This document shows positions 36,689 to 44,948 of a stretch of DNA of 64,000 nucleotides, one piece after another. Made by a program: the position numbers and the translations under genes. The notes below the pieces were generated by a model. It was not told the DNA's origin and made no database searches. It worked only from the letters and a program-made list of their open reading frames with translations. Position 1 is the stretch's first letter, and every line of letters begins with the position of its first letter. Origin of the DNA: Paucilactobacillus suebicus DSM 5007 = KCTC 3549 (lineage in GTDB: Bacteria; Bacillota; Bacilli; Lactobacillales; Lactobacillaceae); contig NZ_AZGF01000013.1 in NCBI RefSeq assembly GCF_001434475.1, positions 1-64,000 of the forward strand, given 5' to 3'.

Positions 36689-37396
36689 ATGGATAATCGT
36701 TTGGATTCAAGAACAGCAGTTAAAGATACACTACCCACAGTGTTTGGATACATTGGCATTGGTATCGCATTTGGCATTGTTGCTAAGGCATCAGGAATGA
36801 GCCCTCTATTAGTGTTTTTAATGTCTGTGATTACATATGCTGGATCAGCTCAGTTTGTTGCCGTTAGTATGCTCGCAGCCCACAGTCCAATCTTATCGAT
36901 TGTTTTCGCAATTTTTTTGGTTAATTCAAGAATGATCTTGATGAGTACCACCGTTGCGAGATATTTCAATAAGTCGTCGATGCTAAAAAACGTCATTATA
37001 GGTAGTCTTTTAACTGACGAGACCTTTGCGCTAAGCATGAACAAACGCAACTACACAGATAATCAACTTGGATTTGCCTGGATGAATACCGCCAATTTAA
37101 TCGCCTATGGAACATGGATCATCTCTAGTGTTGTCGGAGCGGTACTTGGTAACTTAATTACTAACCCAGATAAATTCGGCCTAGACTTTGCATTAATTGC
37201 CATGTTTATGGGTCTGCTGTACTTGCAAGTCATTTCAGATAAATCTTTATCGCGCTTGTTACAGTTAATCGTAATCGTTTTGACTTGCGCACTTGTTTAC
37301 CTGGGCCTAATATTCATTCCCAGCAATATCCTAATTTTAGTTGTCACATTGGTCGGATGCACATTAGGGATGGTGATTAAACATGCCTTCTTTTAA
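36689..37396 (+). CDS. azlC: AzlC family branched-chain amino acid export protein
   Basis: Larger subunit of the AzlCD exporter for branched-chain amino acids and analogues, in the cytoplasmic membrane. The 235 residues hold six to seven hydrophobic segments and the family signature PTVFGYIGIGIAFGIVAKASG (about 17-37), TYAGSAQFVAVSML (about 51-64) and LLTDETFAL (about 110). GAGGAGG precedes the ATG. Its last 14 bases overlap azlD, so the subunits are translationally coupled. Confidence 0.92.
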   Translation: MDNRLDSRTAVKDTLPTVFGYIGIGIAFGIVAKASGMSPLLVFLMSVITYAGSAQFVAVSMLAAHSPILSIVFAIFLVNSRMILMSTTVARYFNKSSMLKNVIIGSLLTDETFALSMNKRNYTDNQLGFAWMNTANLIAYGTWIISSVVGAVLGNLITNPDKFGLDFALIAMFMGLLYLQVISDKSLSRLLQLIVIVLTCALVYLGLIFIPSNILILVVTLVGCTLGMVIKHAFF

Positions 37397-37709
37397 CTTT
37401 GTTTTACTTACCATTATCGGTTGCGGCATTATTACCTGGCTATCCAGAATTTCACCATTTGTGATCCTCAAAAAATATCGACTCTCCCCAACTTTAATTG
37501 AATTTCTCTCATTTGTGCCAATTGTTATTATGGCAGCGCTCTGGTTTGAAAATTTATTCACCCAACGAATGGGGCATTTACCTGGTATCGACTATGAAAA
37601 CCTATTTGCCTCAATTCCGACAATCATTGGGGCCATCCTCACCAAAAGTCTGCTGGCGATTGTCATCATCGGGATTGTCTCCTTGGCTGTTATTCGAATG
37701 ATCATGTGA
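37383..37709 (+). CDS. azlD: AzlD family export protein, small subunit
   Basis: A 108-residue protein with four predicted membrane helices (near 4-22, 38-55, 72-90, 90-107) and the family motif TWLSRISPFVILKKY (about 19-33) followed by EFLSFVPIVIMAALW. It always partners AzlC, whose gene it overlaps. No regulator gene (AzlB-like) is adjacent. Confidence 0.9.
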   Translation: MPSFNFVLLTIIGCGIITWLSRISPFVILKKYRLSPTLIEFLSFVPIVIMAALWFENLFTQRMGHLPGIDYENLFASIPTIIGAILTKSLLAIVIIGIVSLAVIRMIM

Positions 37710-37719
37710 TTTTTGCCAA

Positions 37720-37742
37720 TAAATAGTAACAATTACTATTTA
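37720..37742. promoter_or_regulatory. Zur box
   Basis: Half-sites TAAATAGTAA and TTACTATTTA with a 3-base centre match the Zur consensus (TAAATCGTAA / TTACGATTTA) in all but two symmetric positions and the centre. It overlaps the -35 of the rpsN promoter, so zinc-loaded Zur would repress. Confidence 0.8.
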
Positions 37743-37767
37743 CATTAATGCTAAAAGGGCATATAAT
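37739..37767 (+). promoter_or_regulatory. rpsN promoter
   Basis: TTTACA (37739-37744) and TATAAT (37762-37767) separated by 17 bases. It leaves a leader of about 105 bases before the gene. Confidence 0.75.
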
Positions 37768-37878
37768 GTTCTAGTCGGAACTTAGTCGCTTATAAATAAT
37801 AAGACAAATTAATGGTCGCTGACCAGATTGTCTGCTACACTTGTCAGTTGAAGAATAAATCAGAAAAGGAGTCATTAG

Positions 37879-38148
37879 ATGGCTAAGAAATCAAAAATTG
37901 CTAAAGAAAAAAAGATCGACGCAACCATTGCAAAATATGCTAGCTTACGTCGCGAATTGAAAAAGAATCACGACTATGAAGCATTAAGTAAGTTGCCTCG
38001 GAACGCATCCCCCGTTCGTAGTCACCATCGTGATATGTTAGATGGTCGTCCACGCGGGTACATGCGTAAATTTAAAATGTCTCGTTTGAATTTTAGAAAG
38101 TATGCACATGCAGGTCAAATTCCTGGTGTTAAAAAAGCTAGCTGGTAG
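37879..38148 (+). CDS. rpsN: 30S ribosomal protein S14, zinc-independent paralogue
   Basis: An 89-residue S14 of the long, Cys-free type: none of the four zinc-binding Cys residues of the short S14 is present. The conserved C-terminal core [30 protein letters not shown] (outline) is intact. In Firmicutes the Cys-free form replaces the zinc form when zinc is scarce and is repressed by Zur; the Zur box and isolated position (outside a ribosomal operon) fit this. AAAGGAG precedes the ATG. A strong terminator follows. Confidence 0.95.
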   Translation: MAKKSKIAKEKKIDATIAKYASLRRELKKNHDYEALSKLPRNASPVRSHHRDMLDGRPRGYMRKFKMSRLNFRKYAHAGQIPGVKKASW

Positions 38149-38166
38149 TCGGTTGGCTAATAATAA

Positions 38167-38210
38167 AAATAGGGTAGTACATTATCGATGATTAATGTAC
38201 TACCCTATTT
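38167..38210. terminator. Terminator between rpsN and the second SMR gene
   Basis: Perfect 18-bp stem (AAATAGGGTAGTACATTA and complement) with an 8-base loop; A- and T-rich flanks suit termination from either side. Confidence 0.9.
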
Positions 38211-38291
38211 ATTTATCATTAAAGTATCAACATATACCGTTTAACAACATTTCATCTAGATTTCAAAATAGTAATAACAAAATCAAAATTA

Positions 38292-38615
38292 TTAATGGGC
38301 TGAACCAAAAAGGTTAAGAATAACACTGCCCAGCAAGATTAATGTAATACCAATAATACTGGGAAGATTGATTGATTCATGCAATGCAAACACTGAAATT
38401 AGAGTAATGGCTACCGTGCCAACTCCTGACCACATCGCATACGCAATACTTAAATCAATACTACGAAACGCTAATGATAGAAAATAAAAACACAGAATGT
38501 AACCAATCACCACACCAATGCTTGGCAAAACTTTACTAAATCCATTCGAATACTTAAGAAAACTGGTCCCGGCGATTTCACCGCCAACGGCTAATCCCAA
38601 ATATAAATAACCCAC
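38292..38615 (-). CDS. SMR transporter, QacC/EmrE type
   Basis: Four-TM drug/proton antiporter of 107 residues. Start codon GTG at 38615 is preferred because the product then begins MGYLYLGLAVGGEIAGTSFLK, the usual SMR N-terminus with the essential Glu at position 13, and GGGGGC lies upstream; a GTG at 38630 adds five residues. LAFRSIDLSIAYAMWSGVGTVAI and the GITLILLGSVILNL helix fit the QacC/EmrE branch, as opposed to the Gdx-like gene at 34252. Toxic cation substrates are likely. Confidence 0.85.
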   Translation of the reverse strand: MGYLYLGLAVGGEIAGTSFLKYSNGFSKVLPSIGVVIGYILCFYFLSLAFRSIDLSIAYAMWSGVGTVAITLISVFALHESINLPSIIGITLILLGSVILNLFGSAH

Positions 38616-38657
38616 TCGAAACGCCCCCACTCACCAGAAATTAATACCTCTATCTTA

Positions 38658-38822
38658 CTACTTTTCTCTGTGAGCATACGTTGAAATCACAAGTTCAATT
38701 ACTGCAGCAGCTATCCCTAAACCAACTCCTAACGGCCAATTTTTAAAGGCTAATCCGCATACTACAGCAATTGCAATTCCCGTAGTTGTCCCGTTAACAT
38801 AATCTTTTGGTTGAAGTTTCAT
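38658..38822 (-). CDS. Small membrane protein
   Basis: A 54-residue protein with two hydrophobic stretches (about 13-28 and 32-47) and a charged C-terminus (YAHREK). ATG at 38822 follows GGGGGAT. Function unrecognised; it lies 42 bases upstream of the SMR gene in the same direction and may be co-transcribed. Confidence 0.6.
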   Translation of the reverse strand: MKLQPKDYVNGTTTGIAIAVVCGLAFKNWPLGVGLGIAAAVIELVISTYAHREK

Positions 38823-38913
38823 CGTTATCCCCCGTTTCATCTATCATCATAACAGATTAACAGCCCAATTAATGCTATACTATGACCACTATTAATTTCA
38901 AAGGAGCATTGTC

Positions 38914-39339
38914 ATGATTCAACCAATTAACCGTGACCAGGCTATTTTATCTACTAAATCAGTTGACGCCACACCAATGGATCTGCAAATTGTGACAGAT
39001 CTGTTAGATACACTGAAGGCACATCAAGAAGAATGCGTTGGAATGGCCGCTAACATGATTGGCCAAACCAAACGAATTATCGTCGTTCAAATGGGCATTA
39101 TGCCGGTTGCAATGATCAATCCAAAAATCACTAAGAAAATTGGACCTTCACCCAAAAGTGAAGGCTGTCTCTCACTTGATGGACAACGGACCGTCACCAG
39201 ATACCACTCAATCACAGTTAAATACTTAGATCAGCAGTTTAAACCACACACGCAACAGTTTACGGATTTTATTGCACAGATTATTCAACATGAGGTGGAT
39301 CATTGTGATGGGGTGCTAATTTGCACGTTTAGTCTATAA
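38914..39339 (+). CDS. Peptide-deformylase-like protein
   Basis: A 141-residue member of the polypeptide deformylase fold. Motif 2 EGCLSL (metal Cys) and motif 3 QHEVDHCDG (HExxH with two metal His and catalytic Glu) are intact. Motif 1 reads VGMAANMIGQ, so the usual catalytic Gln of GxGxAAxQ is replaced by Met. I recall the AANMIG form from a short deformylase-like branch found in streptococci and lactobacilli beside a normal Def. It is shorter than canonical Def (about 165-185). Whether it deformylates nascent peptides is uncertain. AAAGGAG precedes the ATG. Confidence 0.82.
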   Translation: MIQPINRDQAILSTKSVDATPMDLQIVTDLLDTLKAHQEECVGMAANMIGQTKRIIVVQMGIMPVAMINPKITKKIGPSPKSEGCLSLDGQRTVTRYHSITVKYLDQQFKPHTQQFTDFIAQIIQHEVDHCDGVLICTFSL

Positions 39340-39377
39340 AAATAGAAAGATCACTTAAAAAATTGTCTCTTTACTGC

Positions 39378-39513
39378 AATTTTGCCGAAATGTGCTACGC
39401 CAAGCAGGCATCCATAAAATAACGAGGAAAATGATAAATCGTTTGATCTTTGAACGGTTTGTCATTTTCCTCGTTATTTTACAATGCCTAAGCACTTGGC
39501 TCCGCACTCTATT
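39378..39513 (-). repeat. Long-hairpin repeat, family R, copy 4 (inverted)
   Basis: Read on the minus strand it starts AGAGTGCGGAGCCAAG and ends GCTTGGCGTAGCACATTTCGGC. Stems are CCAAG/CTTGG, AGGCAT/ATGCCT and AAAATAACGAGGAAAATGA with its complement. The feet match family R, the stem sequence is entirely different. It also abuts the acetyltransferase stop codon. Confidence 0.8.
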
Positions 39514-40123
39514 TTTGAGTTCTCCTAATAATTCGAGCCGGATTTCCAGCCGCAATTACATTACTAGGTAAATCCTTAGTTACAACGCTACCAGCACCTA
39601 CTACCACATTGTCACCAATCGTAACATTAGGTAATACAATCACTGAACCGCCAAACCAGCAATCGTTGCCAATCGTTATTGGCCGATCATACTGCCAACC
39701 CACTCTCCTTAAATCGACATTATAGGGATCATGGTTTGGAGTATATATCTGGCAATTCGGGCCAAATAAACAGTGCTTGCCAATCGTGACTTTTCCCGCA
39801 CTTAAAACTTGTAGGTTGTAGTTAAAGAATGTTCCTTCGTCGATAAATAGCGTTTCAGGGTGCTCAATTGTGCCAATTGGATAGTATAGTTGCACACTTG
39901 AATCAGCGTGTGGTAGAAATTCATCGACCATCTCGTCAGCTTCATCAATATTCGTTTTAGCAACATCGTTAATTGACTGGACCATTTGGGCGCTATGACG
40001 AACGATCTTTTGCATTTTGGGTTCATGGCTGTACTGGTACCAATCCCCACGCTTAACGCGTTCAAAGATATCAACTTTGGACAATGCTTCTGGATCTTTA
40101 GGACTTTCTGGTTTATCTTTCAT
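39509..40123 (-). CDS. Sugar O-acetyltransferase, maltose acetyltransferase / NodL-LacA type
   Basis: Acetyl-CoA-dependent trimeric left-handed beta-helix enzyme of 204 residues. The N-terminal Mac domain (about 20-75, RVKRGDWYQYSHEPKM) precedes hexapeptide repeats (about 90-195). The catalytic His lies in TPNHDPYN, and GNDCWFGGSVIVLPNVTIGDNVVVGAGSVVTKDLP (outline) forms the coils before GNPARIIR. ATG at 40123 has AAGGGG upstream; a TTG one codon earlier is less likely. Sugar acceptor unknown. The stop lies within the foot of the R4 repeat. Confidence 0.88.
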   Translation of the reverse strand: MKDKPESPKDPEALSKVDIFERVKRGDWYQYSHEPKMQKIVRHSAQMVQSINDVAKTNIDEADEMVDEFLPHADSSVQLYYPIGTIEHPETLFIDEGTFFNYNLQVLSAGKVTIGKHCLFGPNCQIYTPNHDPYNVDLRRVGWQYDRPITIGNDCWFGGSVIVLPNVTIGDNVVVGAGSVVTKDLPSNVIAAGNPARIIRRTQK

Positions 40124-40196
40124 CAAAATTACCCCTTAAATATTTGTCATCATGTCGTAATCACCAGTCATTCTACCACAAAACAACAAGTAATTA

Positions 40197-41013
40197 TTAA
40201 GGGATAAGTTTATTGATGGCTTCTGCCACCCCAGATTCATAGTCTTGATCCGTCACGAGTTTTGCCACTTTTTTAACATCTTCAATGCCATTATTCACTA
40301 CCACTGGCATACCAACTTTCATCAGCATCGGTAGGTCGTTCCCATTGTCACCGATTGCAATAATCTCGCGTGCATCAATGCCTAGTTTACGACCTAATTC
40401 AATAGTTGCCGTTCCCTTGTCTACTCCCTGCGTGGTTAACCTCCAGGTACTGTCCTGAAGAATAAGTGCAATTAATGTTATCATCAAAGGCTTTCTTCAC
40501 CCGATCGTACATTCTGTGCTGCACAGTCTCATCGGGATGCATTGCAATAATCTTCATTATTTTATCTTGTCGAAATTGTGACAAATTGTCCGCAGTTAAC
40601 TCTTTAAAGCTTACACCACGTGTCTTTAAATATTTCTCATCGTCATGACGCGGATGATAAATATAAAGATCATTCATCAAATAGATGTGCACATCAATGT
40701 CATCAAATGTTTGGAAGATGGAGAAGACCTTGGTTGCTTCTTCAAATGGCATTTCGTTGCTGATGATTACCTTGTGATCTTTATTTTCAACAACTGCTCC
40801 TCCATTGTACGAAATCACATATTCGTTGGCCAGATTGGCTAGTTTGAGTGTTTCGAGCAACGGCTGAATTGACCAAAAACTTCTGCCTGTGTTTGGTACG
40901 AACTTCACTCCTTGCCGCCCAGCACGAGCAATTGCATCAATATTTTCTTGGGAAACACTACCATCTTTACGAAGCAGGGTTTCATCCAAATCACAAGTAA
41001 TCATTTTGTACAT
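40197..41013 (-). pseudogene. HAD-superfamily (Cof-type) phosphatase, frameshifted
   Basis: A sugar-phosphatase-like HAD type IIB protein split in two frames. The first 200 residues (from ATG 41013 behind AGGAGG) have motif I DLDETLL and motif II-like VPNTGRS, then read LEVNHAG and run out of frame. The family continuation VDKGTATIELGRKLGI and motif IV IGDNGNDLPML is in another frame from about 40426 to 40197. The join is a GGG run (CCC at 40425-40427 on the plus strand): one G fewer restores NHAGVDKG. Either a recent mutation or a sequencing error. Full length would be about 271 residues. Confidence 0.85.
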
Positions 41014-41036
41014 TGAATAGATCCTCCTATTAACAT

Positions 41037-41068
41037 TAAAAGCGAGACAGCCCTGTGCTGTCCCGCTT
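41037..41068 (-). terminator. Terminator of the FGGY kinase operon
   Basis: AAGCGAGACAG and CTGTCCCGCTT form a GC-rich stem with one bulge, 35 bases after the kinase stop, followed by TTTTAAT on the minus strand. Confidence 0.75.
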
Positions 41069-41102
41069 CTGCATTGTAAATCTATTAACTACATTTGTTA
41101 TT

Positions 41103-42644
41103 TTAAGATTCTTCAATACCAGAAATCAATGACAGGTTATGCATGTCGTCACCTAAGTCATTATACAGGTTCCGGTAAAGTTTGTAATACTTGTTGTAAG
41201 TTTCATGTTGTTCAGCACGTGGTTCAACCTTGTCACCAAGTACTTGCCACTTCTGAACTTCATCAATTGAAAGTGTGTCAGTTGCTAATCCAGCTAACAT
41301 AACGTCACCTAAATTAGCTTCGGCATCGTCAACTGGTGTGCGAACTGCATAACCAGTGACATCAGCGAACATTTGAACCCATTGTGCCGAATGAGTTACA
41401 CCACCAGCAATGACGATGTAATCTCCAAGATCGCGACCAGTGCTTTCGATACTATGACGCAATGCGTAGCAGACAGCTTCTTCAAATGCGTGGAAAATAT
41501 CAGCTTTAGTGTGTACAAGGGACAGCCCAAATATCATTCCCTTTGCATCTGAATTCCAAACTGGAGCACGTTCGCCCATGAAGTATGGTAAGACAACCAA
41601 TCCACGACTTCCGGCCGGCACATCTTTAGATTCTTCACCGAGTGTTACATAGGCATCTTTGCCACCATGGTTTTGTACGGCAACTTCAGCATCACCAAAG
41701 TTATCTCTAAACCACTTAGTAATAGCACCAGCAGTGGCAGAACCACTAAAGTTATAGACTAAGTCACGTGACTTATAAGGATATGGCCAAACGATCAATC
41801 CCTTGCCTTTAATTGGCTTTTCACTAACCAAAGCGGCATTCATCGATGAACCAATGGCTGCAACATAACGACCAGGTTCCAAAACGCCCATGCCAATGTT
41901 AGCAGCACCAACATCAACACCTCCGGCAATAACGGGTGTTCCTTCTTTAAGGCCAAGATCACTAGCAGCTTCACTAGAAATTCGACCGGCAATTTCTGTT
42001 GCATCAACAAATTTTTGTGGCATCTTATCAACTGGAACGCCCATCGCGTCCATCATTTCTTTAGACCATGTTCCAGTATTGATATCGTAGAATCCACCAA
42101 TGTTACCAGCAGCAGAATAGTCAATTGACACTTCACCAGTCAACTTGTAGATAACATAGTTGTTCGGTGGTAAGAACAGCTTTGTCTTCTTCCAGTTTTC
42201 TGGTTCATGGTTTTTAACCCAGAGCACCTTTGTGTAGCCATAGTACGGATCAACAACGTCGTTACCGGTGATTTCAGAAAGTCGATCTAAATCGACATTT
42301 TCCTTAACCCACTCGGTTTCTTCAGCTGCCCGACGGTCCATCCAGATCAAGTCAGGACGGACAGGATTCATATCTTTGTCAACTGGAATGCCAGAACCAC
42401 CATACAGACCGCTAATACCGACACCCTTGATATCATCAGGGTTAACGCCGCTCTTTTGAACCACGCTTCTAATCGATTCTTTAGCGCCCTTGAGCCACAC
42501 CTCAGGCCATTGTTCAGCCCATAGAGGCTTTGGTGTAAGTACATCATATTCTTCCAAATCTTGGGCAATCAACTTGCCGTTTGTATCCATCAGAATACTT
42601 TTTGTACCTGACGTTCCAATATCAGTTCCGATTAAATAGTTCAT
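41103..42644 (-). CDS. FGGY-family carbohydrate kinase (xylulokinase-like)
   Basis: A 513-residue kinase with the FGGY N-terminal IGTDIGTSGTKSILMD (phosphate 1, about 5-20), ISGLYGGSGIPVD, MDRRAAEE (about 103-110, sugar-binding Asp-Arg), IAGGVDVGAANIGMG and the C-terminal VIAGGVTHSAQWVQMFADVTG signature (outline). The pattern is closest to xylulokinase/L-xylulose-type kinases. Following a polyol-type SDR in the same operon, it probably phosphorylates the ketose that the SDR makes. Exact ketose unknown. GAGGAG precedes the ATG; 44 bases separate it from the SDR gene. Confidence 0.85.
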   Translation of the reverse strand: MNYLIGTDIGTSGTKSILMDTNGKLIAQDLEEYDVLTPKPLWAEQWPEVWLKGAKESIRSVVQKSGVNPDDIKGVGISGLYGGSGIPVDKDMNPVRPDLIWMDRRAAEETEWVKENVDLDRLSEITGNDVVDPYYGYTKVLWVKNHEPENWKKTKLFLPPNNYVIYKLTGEVSIDYSAAGNIGGFYDINTGTWSKEMMDAMGVPVDKMPQKFVDATEIAGRISSEAASDLGLKEGTPVIAGGVDVGAANIGMGVLEPGRYVAAIGSSMNAALVSEKPIKGKGLIVWPYPYKSRDLVYNFSGSATAGAITKWFRDNFGDAEVAVQNHGGKDAYVTLGEESKDVPAGSRGLVVLPYFMGERAPVWNSDAKGMIFGLSLVHTKADIFHAFEEAVCYALRHSIESTGRDLGDYIVIAGGVTHSAQWVQMFADVTGYAVRTPVDDAEANLGDVMLAGLATDTLSIDEVQKWQVLGDKVEPRAEQHETYNKYYKLYRNLYNDLGDDMHNLSLISGIEES

Positions 42645-42688
42645 GATCGTTTCTCCTCTTCTACAAACATTTAATGGTTAGATTGTGT

Positions 42689-43465
42689 CTACCATGCAGT
42701 GAAGGCACCATCAACAAGGTAATCGTCACCAGTTGAGAAGCTGCTGGTATCACCGGCCAAGTAAACAGCCATACCCTGTAATTCTTCTGGCTTGCCTAAA
42801 CGACCAAGTGGAGCCCAGTCGTTCCAAGTCTTGATCAATGGCTTCAGATCTGGTGAACTGAGAGTCAAATCAGTACCCATGTAACCAGGACTCATAGTGT
42901 TAACACGAACGCCACGCTTTGCCCATTCAATGGCTAATGACTTCGAAAGTTGAATAACACCATTCTTAGTAGCATTGTATGAACATTGTGGTTGTGGACG
43001 GTTAACAATGTGTGCTGACATTGAAGCGGTGTTGATAATTGAACCGTGACCTTGCTTTAACATGTAACGTCCAGCAGCGGTTGAGCAAAGGAATACTGAG
43101 TTCAAGTTTAAGTTAACAACCTTCAGCCAGTCTTTGTATGACATCTCTTCTGCAGGAATGTTCAAGCACATGCCGGCGTTGTTAAAGGCAGCATCCAAAC
43201 CACCTAATTGATCAACAACTGTGCTGACCATGTTTTCAACAGCATCTGGATCAGTAACATCGGTAGCAACTGAAATTACTTTTTGACCAGTAGCCTTGGC
43301 AATTTCTTCAGCAGTTGCTTGTGCCTTATCTCCATTAATATCAACGATAGCAATATCGGCACCTGCTTCAGCCAACCCTGTTGCCATTGCTTTACCTAAA
43401 CCTTGAGCACCACCGGTAACGTAAATGGCCTTACCGTCTAAGCGCATACGATCTAAAACACCCAT
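42689..43465 (-). CDS. SDR-family polyol dehydrogenase (arabinitol/sorbitol type)
   Basis: NAD(P)-dependent alcohol/ketone oxidoreductase of 258 residues. TGGAQGLG (about 18-25), NNAG (about 94), catalytic Ser in INTASMSAH and YNATK (Tyr about 162, Lys about 166), and VNTMSPGYMGTDLT are present. The last segment and the N-terminal LDGKAIYVTGG resemble yeast-type D-arabinitol 2-dehydrogenase/sorbose reductase proteins, hence a pentitol or hexitol oxidised to a ketose. First gene of the two-gene unit with the FGGY kinase; AGGAGG precedes the ATG. Operon promoter carries a cre-like site upstream. Confidence 0.8.
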   Translation of the reverse strand: MGVLDRMRLDGKAIYVTGGAQGLGKAMATGLAEAGADIAIVDINGDKAQATAEEIAKATGQKVISVATDVTDPDAVENMVSTVVDQLGGLDAAFNNAGMCLNIPAEEMSYKDWLKVVNLNLNSVFLCSTAAGRYMLKQGHGSIINTASMSAHIVNRPQPQCSYNATKNGVIQLSKSLAIEWAKRGVRVNTMSPGYMGTDLTLSSPDLKPLIKTWNDWAPLGRLGKPEELQGMAVYLAGDTSSFSTGDDYLVDGAFTAW

Positions 43466-43552
43466 GATATGTTCCTCCTAAAAAGTTATATTAAGGCCGC
43501 TTTATTAATTTATAATGATGTTTTATAAAACGACTTTCTTTAATTCGATATA

Positions 43553-43581
43553 AGCATAACGCCACCGTTTCAGAATGTCAA
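43553..43581 (-). promoter_or_regulatory. Promoter of the SDR-kinase operon
   Basis: Minus-strand TTGACA (43576-43581) and TATGCT (43553-43558) with a 17-base spacer, about 90 bases before the SDR start. Confidence 0.7.
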
Positions 43582-43588
43582 CACTTTT

Positions 43589-43603
43589 TTGAATACGTTT
43601 TCA
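43589..43603. promoter_or_regulatory. Candidate cre box (CcpA)
   Basis: TTGAATACGTTTTCA matches the cre consensus at 14 of 15 positions and lies just upstream of the -35 of the SDR-kinase promoter, in the region shared with the divergent ROK gene. Confidence 0.6.
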
Positions 43604-43691
43604 TTTTTTCTGTTTTTTCTTTTTTAAAAACTACTTTACAGAAGTCAACTGTGATAAACTAGCCTTATCAAAACCTTAAGGAGGGACATCG

Positions 43692-44810
43692 ATGAGCTCT
43701 AGTAATATGCAATCAATTCAGCATTCTAACTATTCCAACATCTACCATTTGCTTTATAAGAACGAAAAATTATCAAAGCAAGATATCGCTGATTCCCTTG
43801 ATCTTAGCTTACCGACTGTCAGCTCTAACCTGCAGAAGTTGCTCGATCGAGGCTTAATAATCAAAAATGGTCAGCTTAAATCAACAATTGGTAGACGGGC
43901 AACCGCCTACTCAATTGAACCCAATGTTTCACTAAGCTTGGGGGTTGAGATTTTTAGAAATTACTCAACAGTCACTATTCTTAATCTGCGTCATGAAGTT
44001 TTGGCTGTTCACACGGTGAATTTACCTTTTTCAAATGATCTTCACTACTCCCAATCACTAAGCCAGCAATTACTGATTTTAATTCAGAATAAGGGATACA
44101 AATCAGAACAATTTATTGGTGTGGGAATTGGCATCCAAGGATTAATTTCAAATGATGGCACAACCATCTTATATGGCAAGATTTTAGATAGCACTGGTAT
44201 GAAAGCTTCTAATTTTAGTCAGTTTTTACCGTTTCCAGTGACATTCTTCCATGACGCCGACTGTGTCGCAGTTGCAGAAAATGCTTACCATGCAATGGAT
44301 GGAATCTTCATGTCAATTGGCGAGCACCTTGGGACCGCGATTATCATTAATGGGAGTATTTTAAAGAGCCCCAGTGGTCGGGATGGCACAATGGAACATA
44401 TCACACTTGATTCTGTTAACGGCAGAGTTTGTTACTGTGGTCGCAAAGGATGCATTGAAACGTACTGTTCGCTCAGCTCGTTACTGAAGCCAAACGAAAC
44501 GTTATCTAGTTTCTTTACCGAATTACAGCACAGCAAAACTGAAATCGTTGATCGTTTCCATAAATATTTAAAATTATTAGCAGAATCAATTTACAACCTG
44601 CATATGTTTGTGGACATCCCAATTGTAATTGCTGGTCAACTCACTAAATACATGAACGTGGAGACAATGAACGTGATTAAAAAATATCTGAAGGATTACT
44701 CAGTATTTCCTGAAGATGAAGAATATCTCAGACTAGGTCATGTCGTTGATCATGCGGTGGCAATTGGCGCTGCTATTCCCGGAATTGAAGCAAGAATCGA
44801 AGAAATCTAA
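43692..44810 (+). CDS. ROK-family transcriptional repressor
   Basis: A 372-residue XylR/NagC-like regulator. An N-terminal winged helix (about 15-75; QDIADSLDLSLPTVSSNLQKLLDRGLI in outline) precedes the ROK sugar-kinase-like domain. The ROK zinc motif is present as CYCGRKGCIETYC near 250-262. The glycine-rich ATP loop is weak, as usual in ROK repressors. It is divergent from the SDR-kinase operon and convergent with the GPH symporter gene, so it probably represses this carbohydrate cluster until a sugar or polyol binds. AAGGAGG precedes the ATG. Confidence 0.9.
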   Translation: MSSSNMQSIQHSNYSNIYHLLYKNEKLSKQDIADSLDLSLPTVSSNLQKLLDRGLIIKNGQLKSTIGRRATAYSIEPNVSLSLGVEIFRNYSTVTILNLRHEVLAVHTVNLPFSNDLHYSQSLSQQLLILIQNKGYKSEQFIGVGIGIQGLISNDGTTILYGKILDSTGMKASNFSQFLPFPVTFFHDADCVAVAENAYHAMDGIFMSIGEHLGTAIIINGSILKSPSGRDGTMEHITLDSVNGRVCYCGRKGCIETYCSLSSLLKPNETLSSFFTELQHSKTEIVDRFHKYLKLLAESIYNLHMFVDIPIVIAGQLTKYMNVETMNVIKKYLKDYSVFPEDEEYLRLGHVVDHAVAIGAAIPGIEARIEEI

Positions 44811-44838
44811 CACATTAACTCGTGATTTAAAGAATTCC

Positions 44839-44890
44839 AAAAAAACTTAGCAATTAATTGGTTTCACCAATAATTGCTAAGTGTTTTTTT
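44839..44890 (+). terminator. Terminator of the ROK gene
   Basis: AAAAAACTTAGCAATTA and TAATTGCTAAGTGTTTTTTT, a strong stem ending in seven T. Confidence 0.9.
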
Positions 44891-44909
44891 GTTAAACATA
44901 TCCCAATAT

Positions 44910-44943
44910 AAAAAGCCTCTGTGAGTTCCAGAGACTTTTTTTA
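44910..44943 (-). terminator. Terminator of the GPH symporter gene
   Basis: AAAAGCCTCTG and CAGAGACTTTTT with a 7-base loop, just after the symporter stop codon; A-rich left flank gives T residues on the minus strand. Confidence 0.8.
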
Positions 44944-44948
44944 TAGAT

